Below, piece after piece: positions 11,790 to 20,763 of a stretch of DNA of 64,000 nucleotides. Position numbers and translations under genes: made by a program. The stretch is from Balanoglossus misakiensis (Eukaryota; Hemichordata): positions 3,348,001 through 3,412,000 of the forward strand of contig CM082581.2 of NCBI GenBank assembly GCA_040954595.2, read 5' to 3'. Each line of letters opens with the position of its first letter. Within the stretch, counting starts at the first letter, position 1. The notes beneath the pieces are model-generated. The model was not told the origin of the DNA. It did not search any database and worked only from the letters and a program-made list of their open reading frames with translations.

Positions 11790-14700
11790 GGCTCATGAAG
11801 GGCTGAACAGAGTCATGTCAGATTTGGTATACAGGTAAATTTTGGGGTGTGGCTTATATTAATTAAATTATCAAGGATCAATCCTCTTTCTGATACTTGT
11901 TTTCTGTTAGACACAACAGGACAGCATTGTCAAACAAGGGATTACTATACCGATTTGGATGAAAACAAACATATAGCAATCTCACAAAGTTGTGATGGGT
12001 CTATGAGATTCATAACAATATCTGCTCATTGCATTATGAACTTTGGTAATTAGTACCATATTTCTAATTTGATGGAACTTGCTACAGTTATTCATCTGAC
12101 ACTAATCTAAGAGTGGAAGAGTGTTAATAATTAATGGATAATTTTCATAATAAACAAATATGTGCAATTGAATTACATAGCTTTAATACTTTATAATTCT
12201 AGAGTTTCATCACCAGAGATATTGTTTTCATGTGTATTTATCTGGACTTGGGACACATTGCATGTTCTGATCAGCTATTTAAAAATTTGCATAAAAGTTT
12301 TACTAGTTAGAGATATATTCTTATAATTACTACATGTATTATAATGAAATATGCTACAATTACTAATCTGACAAACGTTTGTCAAGGCAACTTTTTTGTC
12401 TTACTGTTTTAGTTTTTCTGAATAAAAAGAATCAAATACTACTACCGGTACTACATTTTGGCATAGCTGGTCTATGGGTAAACATCACCTCATAAGGCCA
12501 GATGAAAGTGTGACACAAGACCTTTGACCACATACTATAGCCAGGTACTCCGGTGGTGAAAATGAAAATGCATCTTGCAAAATAAGCAAACCACTGCACA
12601 TTTTTGATCATTACGCTAATTTCCTTGAAACATGTTGAGTTTCATATGATACTCCCATGAAAAATTTAGAGATTTTTTACTGCATTCAGTAATATCATTT
12701 TCCAGCACCATTCATACATTATAAAATCACCTGTAGATGGCAGTAATAGAGGGAACAGTTTCTTTTAAATCCTAGTTACCCTTAGCAGTGTGAGAAAGAG
12801 AATAATCTCAATAGTTTGTAAGCAAGGGTAGATACGATCATCAAGTGAAGAATCCCTGTTTCTCACACTCCTGGCCGCTGGGAGTGTGGGATAGATCGAT
12901 CCCACGCTCTCGCAGAATTGAAAGCTCTATGTGACGCGAGCACTGATTGGATGACAAAGCGTTTTGTACTAATGCACGCTAAATGTTACCCAATGGCGCA
13001 AAGTGTAATACATAGACAGAAACTACAACGTACGAGACGACATTTACAGTCAATTATTCAATGTTTCTAATGCGAATTTGGCTATTTTTGTGTCGTGTGA
13101 GAAATAGAATCTCACACACCAAGGATCTGGGATCGTATTTCTCACACGAGTTGGGGATTTTTCGTCCCACACGAGCCGCAGGTCTTTCGGAGGGTGAGAT
13201 TCTATTATTCTCAATTGGTGTGACAAAGGTGTTATTTCCTTCTTCAGTAACCCCATTTACCCCTTGATATGGGGGGCATATACATAGGGCATTGGAACTA
13301 ACATTTCCTCACCTAATAAGTAATTATCTGGAATAGTTTGTTGCAATACATGACGTGCCTTGGAGCTCAAAGTATAATAACATAAACAAGTGCTGCACAT
13401 GTACATGTAACATTCTGCAAGCAATGGCAAATTTAAGATACTGTGACATGTTCAGAAGATTTTGCTAATATGATATGTCACATTGGATTGTAGGATGGAT
13501 TTAACATGCATCAGAAGTACATGTACATATGGAGTATTGGTATTCAACAGCTACAGCCACTGCCTAGTATTATAAAAGACCTTCCATGACCAATGTAGAA
13601 TACAAAGAACACCATGATAAAGGTTTAACTGCAATGACTATGTGTGACATATGGTGATAAAATAACAAATAACTGTGGTGAGTGGCAAGGGATATGGCAG
13701 TAACATGGCCATAATCCTATCACGGCATATCCATGTTGTTGGAACTAATAAAGTAATCACCACATTTCACAATAAGCATTTCAACACCAAGTCCCGACAA
13801 ATACAGGACAATAAATGAAAATCAGACACTCCTTTACCTTGATTGAATTTCCAAACTTGGCATACTCTGGTGGTCGGTACCATTCATCTGGCCTCACTGT
13901 AAACAGGAACAACAAAGAAAACAAACAATCAGTTAGCCTCCACAGGACAACAGGATTAACATTACAACTCAGGTCAAGGTAATGCTGGGGTCAAAAACCC
14001 ATTATTACTGAAGCACTACAATGGGTGAATCATTTGATACGAGAGCTAGAAGAGTGATGGTGGCTTTGTTATTTATTTTCTTCCTGTGGAAGTGTTAGCT
14101 TAGTGAATTCTAGAAGCACTCTAACCTTCCATTAGCATATAAACTGAGATTATTCAATAACCTCTGAAGTCCAATTTGAGTTATACTAAATTACTAAACA
14201 GTCAGGTCATCAGCAAATAGAAGGAAAAATAAATGCAAATTGATTCATGGTCCACAGCATGACCAATATCATTTATATAAATAAAGTGAACAAAAGTGGA
14301 GACAGAATGCTACATTCTTGAACACCAAGCTCACTGCTATAGAAATTAATGATACCAGAAGGAGATCAGGTACAGACTGTCACATAAGAGTACATGGACT
14401 CTACCTTCAACAGTGAACACCCGCATTCAACAGCTAGCAAAATAAAATATAATGGTTTCCACGATCAAAAGCTTTCTCAAAATCAATAAAGGCACAGTGA
14501 AGTCGGCCACTTAATTGCAAATACCTTGTTACAATAGTATGCAAAATAATGTTATCGATAGTGGAATATTTTTGATGAAAACCAGCTTGTTCTTCAATGA
14601 GTGGAAAATTAGAGTAAGACCATGATACATGTAGTATAAAACCTGTCTAAACCAAACCCTGTCCAATCTGGAAACCTGTCTACACCCTGTATATCAAACA

Positions 14701-16380
14701 AATTTTTCTGTCCTTTTGCATAGAACCACGTTCAGAAAACTCTACAAACCAGACACCTCTGCAAACAGAATTTCTCCAGTCCCTTTGGTGTCCGGTTTAG
14801 ACAGGTTTGACTGTAGTAATCGTTGGTAAATGATATTGCTGAAAACCATGTTAATTGTAGGAAAGTAAAGTAATTCTTCTATACTTATATATGTAATTGT
14901 TGACACTTTTTATGTAATGGGACAATCAGGTCTTGAGCCCATTGTTTTGGAAAACAACCTGTACCAAGAATGTTATGGTATTTCACTGCATTCATGTAAA
15001 TGAGTAAACGAGTGGGACTACTTTGTGTGTTTTTTTTTGTTAACATTGAACTCCAAGATTCCAAGAACACTAGAGCTGAGCATTTTCTACGATCAGTGAA
15101 ACGTGGGGATTATTCAACATAATTTGACCAAAGGAACGAACATCTCTGCGTTGCCTCATCTCGGCCGCACAACGGTACTGAAAATCAAAATGCCACAATT
15201 GAAAGTTCGTCAGATCTGAGGAAACATAACAGAACCACATGCCCTCTGCACGTAATTTCTGAACAGAAATTATTTTCATTCATGATGTGGGGTGTGCTGG
15301 TGAAAGTACTGTCGCACACTACACTGCACCGCTCTTCCATTTGGCACGAGCACACTCCACATCATGAGTTGAAATAATTTCTGTTCAGAAATTATGTGCA
15401 GAGGGCATGGGGTTCTGTTATGTTTTTAAGCCTGTTTTCCAGTTTGTTGCACCAGCTGTTATGCACACACAGCATTGTCAAGATTATTGTTACAAGTGTG
15501 AACTACAGTAAAGAATAGGTACTGACTGAAGGAGTGCAGCCGTTCTCTAGTACTGTTTACATTTTTGACAAGCTAAGGTCATGTTGACAAATAACAGTGT
15601 TTCATCAAGGATGGCATCAACAGGGGGGGGGGATATGTCCCCCTTTGCCAGAATATTTGGGGTGGGGGATTCACTCTGGCAAGGGGGAACGTAATATCTC
15701 CAACATGTGATTGACATCAGGAATATATAGACAAATGAAAAAAAGTAATCACAACATTTGCTGTGAAGCATTGCTGTGAAGCATGAGTAGAGGAGTCAGT
15801 GAACATTTCAGATGCTTTGACTTGTAATACAATCAAACACACTGTGAAACCTGTCTGCCTGCACATAACCCAGAAAGCCTTCTGTGTTTAGAAAGCCAAA
15901 AAGGTCCAATTTCAATCACTTCATCGCCATGTTATATAATACCAGGTTCACTATAGAACTTTAAGTAAAACAGCAACCTTCATCAGCTTGCCATGCAGGC
16001 AGGAAATGAATGAACATGTTACCATGGTGACTAAGTTAACAAACAGTTGAATAGGAAACTATTCAAGTACAGACAGGTTACACTCATACATCATACATAT
16101 CAATTAACTCACCATCCGTAGAATCTACGAAGCAGACACCACCGGTTGCATTAAAAGTCAGTGTTTCTGGCGTTACGCACAGCGTAGTGAATAATTCCAG
16201 TGAAGTCAATTGGATTGAATTGAGAGCTAGGCAAGTTTCTCTACATATCGCCAGAACTTCGCTTTCAGTTAGACACGCTTCGCTGAGTTGTAGTACATCG
16301 GACAGAGTGACTAGTTCTTCATCTTCTTGTAAAGTTGGGAGTGGTTCGAAGTCAATTATCCCAAGAACTGAATGCGCCAT
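1..16380 (-). CDS. KNDC1: KNDC1 (very-KIND RasGEF) homologue, 5' nine exons, 3' end outside window
   Basis: Exons in order: 16380-16113, 13896-13838, 8270-8000, 6683-5895, 5555-5419, 4651-4493, 3919-1672, 662-512, 230-1 (continues left). Every junction has GT/AG and the phases join without a stop, giving 1437 codons. Two separate KIND domains (non-catalytic kinase C-lobe folds) are visible, about residues 15-180 and 440-600, followed by a long low-complexity linker and the start of a RasGEF-N region (about 1275 onward, FDGYLENG and SEKFCDLYW motifs). Two KINDs followed by RasGEF-N is diagnostic of KNDC1; Spire, PTPN13 and FRMPD2 have one KIND and other partners. In vertebrates the protein is a neuronal Ras exchange factor that binds MAP2 and restrains dendrite growth. 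The RasGEF catalytic domain is expected left of position 1 but is not seen. Family identity is very secure; the function in this animal is inferred. Confidence 0.95.
294..482. repeat. half copy of the ACAAAGTCTCTCTC foldback family
   Basis: Contains one arm and the central loop of the foldback seen whole at 7550-7900, 8389-8722 and 52279-52632; the second arm is missing. The truncation point is close to the KNDC1 exon 8 donor. Confidence 0.8.
512..662 (-). CDS. KNDC1: KNDC1 exon 8 (RasGEF-N core)
   Basis: Acceptor TTGTGTAG at 663, donor AAAAAG|GTATGG at 511. Joined to the final G of exon 7 it reads AKYITSLANLKW, then SAVSEKFCDLYWEEEVLEKL and FEAVNGQEPVKTPK, typical RasGEF-N helices. A truncated foldback repeat ends only about 30 bases inside the downstream intron. 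Confidence 0.94.
708..885. mobile_element. MITE-like element with TACTGTAAAAC / GTTTTACAGTA ends
   Basis: About 178 bases with terminal inverted repeats and internal GCGAAA motifs. The same family recurs at 28698-28904 and, decayed, at 62766-62926. It has no coding capacity and is a non-autonomous DNA transposon by structure. Confidence 0.75.
961..1206 (+). repeat. short tandem/segmental repeats in KNDC1 intron
   Basis: The phrases CTACATCACAAAAATATG, ACATCATCACATCTGGAA and GGGTACATTCTGG recur two or three times in this stretch, giving an irregular tandem duplication of units of roughly 70-130 bases. Small ORFs here reflect the repeat, not a gene. Confidence 0.65.
1512..1654. mobile_element. 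foldback MITE next to the KNDC1 exon 7 donor
   Basis: The left arm (AACCCCGCCACAG, CAATTTGGGTACAATT) is mirrored by the right arm (AATTGTACCCAAAT, CTGTGGTGGGGGTT), with a second short palindrome around GCTATA in the centre. The element ends about 17 bases from the splice donor at 1671. Confidence 0.75.
1672..3919 (-). CDS. KNDC1: KNDC1 exon 7 (very large linker exon, start of RasGEF-N)
   Basis: A single 2248-base exon, acceptor GATAG at 3920, donor ATGG|GTGAGT at 1671. It starts with the tail of KIND2 (VCQQLWKDGRSQLA), then about 680 residues of disordered linker: a strongly basic Lys/Arg/Ser tract near protein residues 800-890 that looks like a nuclear-localisation or microtubule-binding surface, a Pro/Gln/Met-rich stretch with short Gln and His runs, and a Ser/Asp-rich segment. 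It closes with VIKLIRETYAFDGYLENG, the first RasGEF-N helix. Plus-strand ORFs here (for example 2787-3368) are shadows of this coding frame. Confidence 0.95.
3920..4492 (-). other. KNDC1 intron 6
   Basis: A 573-base intron with GT-AG borders. Apart from one copy of a roughly 107-base sequence (4328-4434) that is repeated at 6943-7050, nothing is recognised. Confidence 0.8.
4328..4434 (+). repeat. interspersed repeat, copy 1 of 2
   Basis: Nearly identical to 6943-7050 in the same orientation (shared TTTCCAAATTGCACTATGGC and GGGTAATTAACTATGTGTAT). No terminal repeats or target duplication were recognised. Confidence 0.8.
4493..4651 (-). CDS. KNDC1: KNDC1 exon 6 (KIND2 C-terminal part)
   Basis: Acceptor CTCATACAG at 4652, donor AAG|GTTAGT at 4492. 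The 53-codon exon reads TCLFGIAAMLWSAADWRLSP and ends RDDRPSLDYVAK, the same GxxLW...RP pattern as exon 3 of this gene, so it closes the second KIND domain. Confidence 0.92.
4652..5418 (-). other. KNDC1 intron 5
   Basis: A 767-base intron between exons 5 and 6. The overlapping ORFs at 4963-5392 have no recognisable family and no splice logic; nothing functional is seen. Confidence 0.75.
5419..5555 (-). CDS. KNDC1: KNDC1 exon 5 (KIND2 middle)
   Basis: Acceptor TTTCTGTAG at 5556, donor AAG|GTAAGA at 5418. With the leftover C of exon 4 it reads PSYISLSSTLIKENGSVSYR and then YLAPELQ, matching the catalytic-loop and APE-like parts of a KIND domain. 137 bases, ends in phase 0. Confidence 0.9.
5895..6683 (-). 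CDS. KNDC1: KNDC1 exon 4 (inter-KIND linker and start of KIND2)
   Basis: Acceptor TTTTTTTAG at 6684, donor CTTC|GTAAGT at 5894. 789 bases joined in phase 1. Most of it is a polar, low-complexity linker (residues about 200-430) without a recognisable fold. It contains one short segment beginning RAQDILNKLYSP and then the first KIND2 helices: EILEVRNSPLLEEEIWALC followed by RQCVLAIVKSKGVL. Confidence 0.92.
6943..7050 (+). repeat. interspersed repeat, copy 2 of 2
   Basis: Direct repeat of 4328-4434, differing at a handful of positions. Confidence 0.8.
7448..7547 (+). repeat. interspersed repeat shared with the WDR11 region
   Basis: Reads GTTCACACTGGGTCAAATG to GTGTCCACACACACAAAGTTTA; the reverse complement appears at about 62655-62765 with moderate divergence. 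Confidence 0.65.
7550..7900. mobile_element. foldback MITE (AGGGACAAAGTCTC family), full copy
   Basis: Two long arms, each about 150 bases, run from GGGACAAAGTCTCTC to the mirror GAGAGATACTTTGTCC. The centre holds ACTCACCCAAAATGAATAA and its inverse. A TTAA lies directly at the left end (7546-7549). No ORF. Confidence 0.85.
8000..8270 (-). CDS. KNDC1: KNDC1 exon 3 (KIND1 C-terminal helices)
   Basis: Acceptor TTCTTGCAG at 8271, donor ACTG|GTAAGA at 7999. It encodes GHLYSLGNTLWTAIEY, continuing to RERPTLQQVLHICDQHL, the conserved end of a KIND domain (the equivalent of kinase helices F to I). The exon lies between two full foldback elements of one repeat family (7550-7900 and 8389-8722), each only 100-120 bases away. 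Confidence 0.94.
8389..8722. mobile_element. foldback MITE (AGGGACAAAGTCTC family), full copy
   Basis: Same structure as 7550-7900, with TTAA at the left end (8389-8392) and GACTTTGTCCCTCTAA at the right. It lies about 120 bases upstream of KNDC1 exon 3 on the transcribed strand. Confidence 0.85.
11757..11791 (+). repeat. (TGTC)n microsatellite
   Basis: About eight and a half uninterrupted CTGT units in KNDC1 intron 2. Confidence 0.95.
12785..13235 (+). mobile_element. non-autonomous element with GTGTGAGAA-type end modules
   Basis: The ends carry clustered palindromic modules (TCTCACACTCCTGGC, GAGTGTGGGAT, GGGATCGTATTTCTCACAC). The core CTAAATGTTACCCAATGGCG to GCGAATTTGGCT recurs inverted at 49400-49748 and as a core fragment at 23562-23690. 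No coding capacity. Confidence 0.7.
13838..13896 (-). CDS. KNDC1: KNDC1 exon 2 (KIND1 middle)
   Basis: A 59-base exon, too short to be found as a stand-alone ORF. Acceptor TTTACAG precedes it, donor AAG|GTAAAG follows. Joined to the phase-1 end of exon 1 it reads VRPDEWYRPPEYAKFGNSIK, where the PPEY piece is the counterpart of the kinase APE motif. It ends in phase 0. Confidence 0.9.
14170..15066 (-). pseudogene. LINE-type reverse transcriptase remnant, split by a MITE
   Basis: Minus-strand translation shows RT landmarks in order: FPKQWAQDLIVPLHKK and a decayed NNYRGITLL region (15066-14820), then IEEQAGFHQKYSTIDNIIL, the catalytic motif-A segment HCAFIDFEKAFDRGNH, and GVQECSILSPLLFTLF followed by a LLADD-like end (about 14600-14190). 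Stops and frameshifts interrupt it and the polymerase is not functional. The two halves are separated by the element at 14639-14818, so that element landed in an existing RT copy. It lies inside KNDC1 intron 1 on the gene's strand. Confidence 0.85.
14639..14818. mobile_element. MITE with ACCTGTCTAAACC / GGTTTAGACAGGTTTGA ends
   Basis: Inverted ends about 180 bases apart, inserted inside the LINE RT remnant. It resembles the 'CAGTCAAACCTGTCT' class of marine-invertebrate repeats; a related end sequence occurs at 60213-60405. Confidence 0.7.
15222..15427. mobile_element. foldback element, about 80-base arms
   Basis: Left arm ACATAACAGAACCACATGCC onward to CATGATGTGG; right arm CCACATCATGAG back to GGCATGGGGTTCTGTTATGT. 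The intervening spacer is about 50 bases. The small ORF 15070-15279 is derived from it. Confidence 0.8.
16113..16380 (-). CDS. KNDC1: KNDC1 exon 1 (start codon, N-terminal half of KIND1)
   Basis: Encodes residues 1-89 plus one base. It begins at ATG (16380-16378), followed by MAHSVLGIIDFEPLPTL; the upstream in-frame triplet is GTG, so this ATG is the natural start. The stretch holds the KIND1 opening: an acidic leader, the LSDVL and CRETCLAL helices, then the TLCVTPETL and GGVCFVD segments that correspond to a kinase catalytic-loop region without catalytic residues. Donor GATG|GTGAGT follows at 16112. The exon ends in phase 1. Confidence 0.93.
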
Positions 16381-17343
16381 CACAGATGTAATTCTCCAAA
16401 TGTCACATTGGCTTCAATTTAAGTAGTCACCCTCACTTGTTCACAAATCCTTGGCTTTCCGCCAGGATCAGTAAGCTCCGCACCCGGCCCACGTCTTTAC
16501 ACGCAATCGTTCGACCTCCATTACAAATAACAATGGTGTCGTAATTGTCACACTGACCAGTGAGTCTTAATGTAACAGTATTTTCTCTCATCAATGATCA
16601 AGCCAAAATACTCATGGCTTAACGACAACGTCTTTGAATGGAAACATCGGCATTCATTTGGTGATCACCCCATTGGCATTGCACAGAAATCGTTGACGAA
16701 TTGAACAGAATTACAGCCAGATAAAAGAAAAGAAAGGGTACAGATCATCACATCAGGTTGGCTAGTAGTTTGGAAACGGTCGCGGTTTAAAGTGTCGATA
16801 CATAATGTCCAAGCTCAGTCGGTACACAAGTGTATATATATCACGTGTTAACAGGTATTCAGTCGGACGAAATTCTTCTAAGCCTCTGATTCTGAAGTGA
16901 ATATATTAACGGCCCAGTCGCTGCGGGCAGACTTCGGTAACACAACATGCACATGTCAACACAGTCAGTTCTATTTTCCTCAGCTCCATTGGAATCTGTC
17001 ATCACAACTCGGATATAGGGACACACAGACTTCTGCTTCACGATGTAGAGTATGTAAAATTGGAATTGTGGGTAAGCAAGTGCAGCCAATGAAAAAAGTT
17101 GACACAAATGACGCTGGGCGTGCAATCCGCCGTCTGTTATATTAGCGCAATCCACCTGGATACGTCTTCTTACGCCTCGCTACACCAACCAAGCACGACG
17201 TCCTAATCACGGCTCTGAGTTGATGTGACTGGTTAGCTGGCACAAGACCTAGATACCTTGCAATCAAGACTTTGTGTAGCAACGTACTGCGGAAGCTGAC
17301 CTAGCTCACAATCACTGCAATTCAATCACTGCCTTGTTCGTTG

Positions 17344-17355
17344 TGCGCATGCGCA
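17344..17355. promoter_or_regulatory. perfect NRF-1-type palindrome TGCGCATGCGCA
   Basis: The 12-base string is the full NRF-1 consensus and is self-complementary. It lies about 0.96 kb upstream of the KNDC1 start codon in a region somewhat richer in CpG than its surroundings. A promoter role, possibly for an untranslated first exon of KNDC1, is inference. Confidence 0.45.
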
Positions 17356-17507
17356 TGTTTGTGCTTTTCTTCTAATATCGGTAAAATGATTTGAAATACT
17401 GTATAAAAACCGTGAATTTAGCCAATAACTTGAATACTGCCTGATCCGCATTTTTACACAATTGGCCTTTCTTTGGGGAAAACAGTTCATGAAGAATCTT
17501 AACTTAA

Positions 17508-18334
17508 GGGACCGTTCAGTTTTTACGGCCGGGGGGGGGGGGGGGCGGCAAAATCCAGGGGGGGGGGGTCACTTAAATTTTGAAGTCCACAAGGGGGGGG
17601 GGTCATCTGGTTTTTTTAAACGTTTAGGGGGGGGTCACATACTTTTGCCACCGAACTTTTGCTTTTGAGTCCACAAAATTGCAGTTTCGCACCCTAAATT
17701 TTACAAACTTTTCTAATGTGGGAAGGGGACACCCCCTCCCACACCCACCCCCTCCATTCTTCGCCACATTGCATTTATTCACTGGTTTGTCTAGTGTACC
17801 AGGGAAGACTTCTTGCCATCCCACCCCGATGCTTACTTTGAGTGGGGTGGCAAAATTAAAATTTGTCCTCCCTAACATTGAGTTAATTTGCTTTTGATTT
17901 CATTATATTGCAACTTTGAGCACCATATTTTACAACATTTTCTTATGTGGGAGGGGGATACCCCCTCCCACGCCCACCCCCGCCACTTTTCTTGTTTTAC
18001 CGATTCTAGCAACTATTGTATTGACTTGTCATTTTAATTTGTTCATAGATTTCTTTATTGCAACGATATACTATTATATACTTCAATAATACTTTAAGAA
18101 ATACATGTATATAATTGAGGTGTGAGGAGCCTCATTCCCTTTATAGCATACAGTGTACATAGGATCAGGACGGCGAATGTTTTGGGCGTGGGGGGGGGTC
18201 ATCATATTTTTGGGTCTGTCAAAGGGGGGTCATCATTTTTTGGTCCTGGGTGAAGGGGGGGTCGGCCTGATTTTGAGAACCGATGACACAAACTTGCCGC
18301 CCCCCCCCCCCTGCCGTAAAAACTGAACGGTCCC
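17508..18334 (+). mobile_element. G-rich-TIR non-autonomous DNA transposon, copy A
   Basis: Starts GGGACCGTTCAGTTTTTACG and ends with its inverse ...ACTGAACGGTCCC. It is flanked by TAA on both sides (17505-17507 and 18335-18337). The terminal repeats run into poly-G/poly-C tracts. No transposase ORF. A TWA duplication with GGG-starting ends fits PIF/Harbinger elements. Copy B (33168-34093) is in the opposite orientation. Confidence 0.85.
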
Positions 18335-18337
18335 TAA

Positions 18338-20023
18338 CCCTTACGCACGAAAACCACTATGATTTAGGCCTAGTCATGTTCGAGCACTGCATTTCATTAT
18401 CTTGTAACGAGTGAGGTGTGTGCAAAATGTCATGAAAATTGCAACAATTAAAGTGGATGTTCGAGCAATTCTCATGAAATTCCCCTAATATAAAATAGGG
18501 TTATGCAGCGCTTTGAAGTCATAACAGCCGTGAAATATACAATGCGAAAATCAACCGATGCAAACTGATGAGAAGAACGAGAGGAAAATGTCTACTCCAA
18601 GAATTGCCATAGCAGCTCTTTTCTGAGGTTTATACAATCTTTGGAGATTTGTCTATGACGTATTGCCCCATGAACAGCTGTCAAAGAAAGAAAGAAAGCA
18701 TCTTAAACCAATAAAAGTTCGTAGTCGTCTGAGAACACCAATTCTGCTCGGAATGTTTTACAAAGATTGTTAAAGACCCTTGCAATAGCTGCCAATTAAC
18801 ATATTTTAATCGAAAAAAATCTTCAATCTTCTCCTTATCCTTATCCTCAGTCGCGAAATGGCAGCATTTTGCATGTTGACTTCGTTAGGTTTTGAATTCT
18901 CATTTGCGCATACCAGCCGGATAGTACTGTGTACTCTTGCAATCGCCAGTTGAACAAACGAGTGCGGCATCCGTTCACAGTCTGTAGATCTTTTATATGA
19001 TAACATAAGAAGTAATCGAGTCCCCAAAGTACTCAAAATTATAATTGATACATGTCAGAACGAGATTAATTTTTGACCAAAGATGTATTAATAAGATGAG
19101 GTGAAATTTTCAGAGATCACACCATTTGAGATCCGTGATGGGAGTCAGCGAGCATGCCCTTACAAAAATATCTTTTAGGATTCCTTTCAGGGTTTCTGGA
19201 ATTGTGCCTAAAAATGTCACGACAATTAATACTGCCGCTTTGCAAAGGAAAATGAATGAACAATGATTATATGTTACATAAAAATCGCGTTTAAAATTGG
19301 GCTGACAGTGGCCAGTGGGCTGTCAACTCAAGTTACCGGTAAATGCTGCAAGCCCTCCCGGGAAGCCCTCCGACAAAAGTTGCAAGGGATTTGTGTGGCT
19401 CGCATGTACTCATCATTTCTCTTTTATATATGTTCACTTCGGCACTATAGGTAAAAGTTTTGGAAGACCGACACTCCCAACATCCCAAATTTATGAGATA
19501 AAACGATTGATTGCCGTAATTCTAAAATATTTTTTCGCCATTTAATACACATGATGACTGACAATGAGGGCAACAGTGTATTTTGATGACCGAGGGCGCT
19601 GCTAGTCACAACTAATATTTAAGGTCAGAGATCACCATCCCTCGTGCAGGCGTCAAATCGTGATATTGCCCTCGCTATCATGTGTTATTATTTAAATATT
19701 TTCTGAACTTTCAGCAACACTTCTGATATCAAACTTCTGCTCAAAATTGGTTTCCGCACATATAAAGGGAATGCCAATGGCAATTTCTAAAAATACAACG
19801 ATGAGAGCCGTACCTCTCAAAATAATGTTGATAATCCGACACCCCGTACACCAAATCTTCCAGGCAGCCCAAAATACTGTTAATTCATTTGCTCCACATC
19901 CTCACTCGCTGTGTACATATAATGTTATTTATCAAGGTACAACGTTAAGGAGAGAAATAAATGTTTTGTTGTTTCGTGAGGGCGCTGTTTAGAGGAGTAG
20001 AAGTATGTATGGTAATAATTATA
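18338..20023. other. intergenic, nothing recognised
   Basis: No splice-consistent coding region or RNA gene. Short ORFs at 18806-19036, 19263-19545 and 19747-19992 match no known family by eye. Confidence 0.65.
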
Positions 20024-20026
20024 TAA

Positions 20027-20760
20027 GGGAGCATTCGTTTTTTACAGGGAGGGGGGGGCCGGTGGAATTTGAGTCGCCGACTAAATGTAAAAGGCAACCC
20101 CCCCTGGACATTACTTTTCTAAAATGTGACCCCCCCCCCCAAAAAAAAAAAGTTTATCCACCGGATTAAACTTATCATGGACACAGCGCTCCCATGAAAA
20201 GAATTTGAAACCGATATTTCCCCTCATCAGTGGGTATTAAAACTGAACATTGTTTTTATTTTTTAAGTATTTGTATTCTGTGTTGGGAGACATTGTAAAC
20301 CGACAATTGAAGGGGGTGGGTTTGGGAGGGGGTGTCCCCCCTCCCACGTAAGAAATTTTTATAAAATACAGAGCTCAAAGCTGCATTTTAATGAACCCAG
20401 CAAAAGCAAATTAACGTCGCCGCTCAAAGTTATCATGGGGTGGGGGCAAGTCCCCTGACCTGGGACACTAGATAAACCAGTCAATGATTGAAAGGTGTTG
20501 ATGAATGGAGGGGGTGGGTGTGGGAGGGGGTGTCCCCCTCCCACATTAGAAAATTTTGTAAAATAAAGGACGCGAAACTGCATTTTTGTGGACTCAAAAT
20601 AAATATTTAGCCGTCAAAGTTTTCAAGTCCCCCCCCTTTCAGTCCCTATATAATAATCCCTTGATTATAAAATTTGTCCCCCCCTAAAAACTGCTTTGTA
20701 AAAGTAAACCCCCCCCTGATTTCCACCGGCCCCCCCTCCCTGTAAAAAACGAATGCTCCC
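20027..20760 (+). mobile_element. G-rich-TIR non-autonomous DNA transposon, subfamily C
   Basis: Starts GGGAGCATTCGTTTTTTACA and ends with the inverse ...CGAATGCTCCC, flanked by TAA at 20024-20026 and 20761-20763. It shares internal modules with copies A and B (GGGAGGGGGTGTCCCCCTCC followed by an AAAATTTTGTAAAATA-like string) but has a different terminal sequence, so it is a sister subfamily. Confidence 0.85.
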
Positions 20761-20763
20761 TAA

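Larger units (their letters stand above)
8723..13837 (-). other. KNDC1 intron 2 (main part)
   Basis: Apart from the features listed separately (TGTC microsatellite and the 12785-13235 repeat) this 5-kb intron shows no ORF with recognisable homology. ORFs at 8994-9473, 10971-11459 and 13050-13267 are short, uncharacteristic or repeat-derived. Confidence 0.7.
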
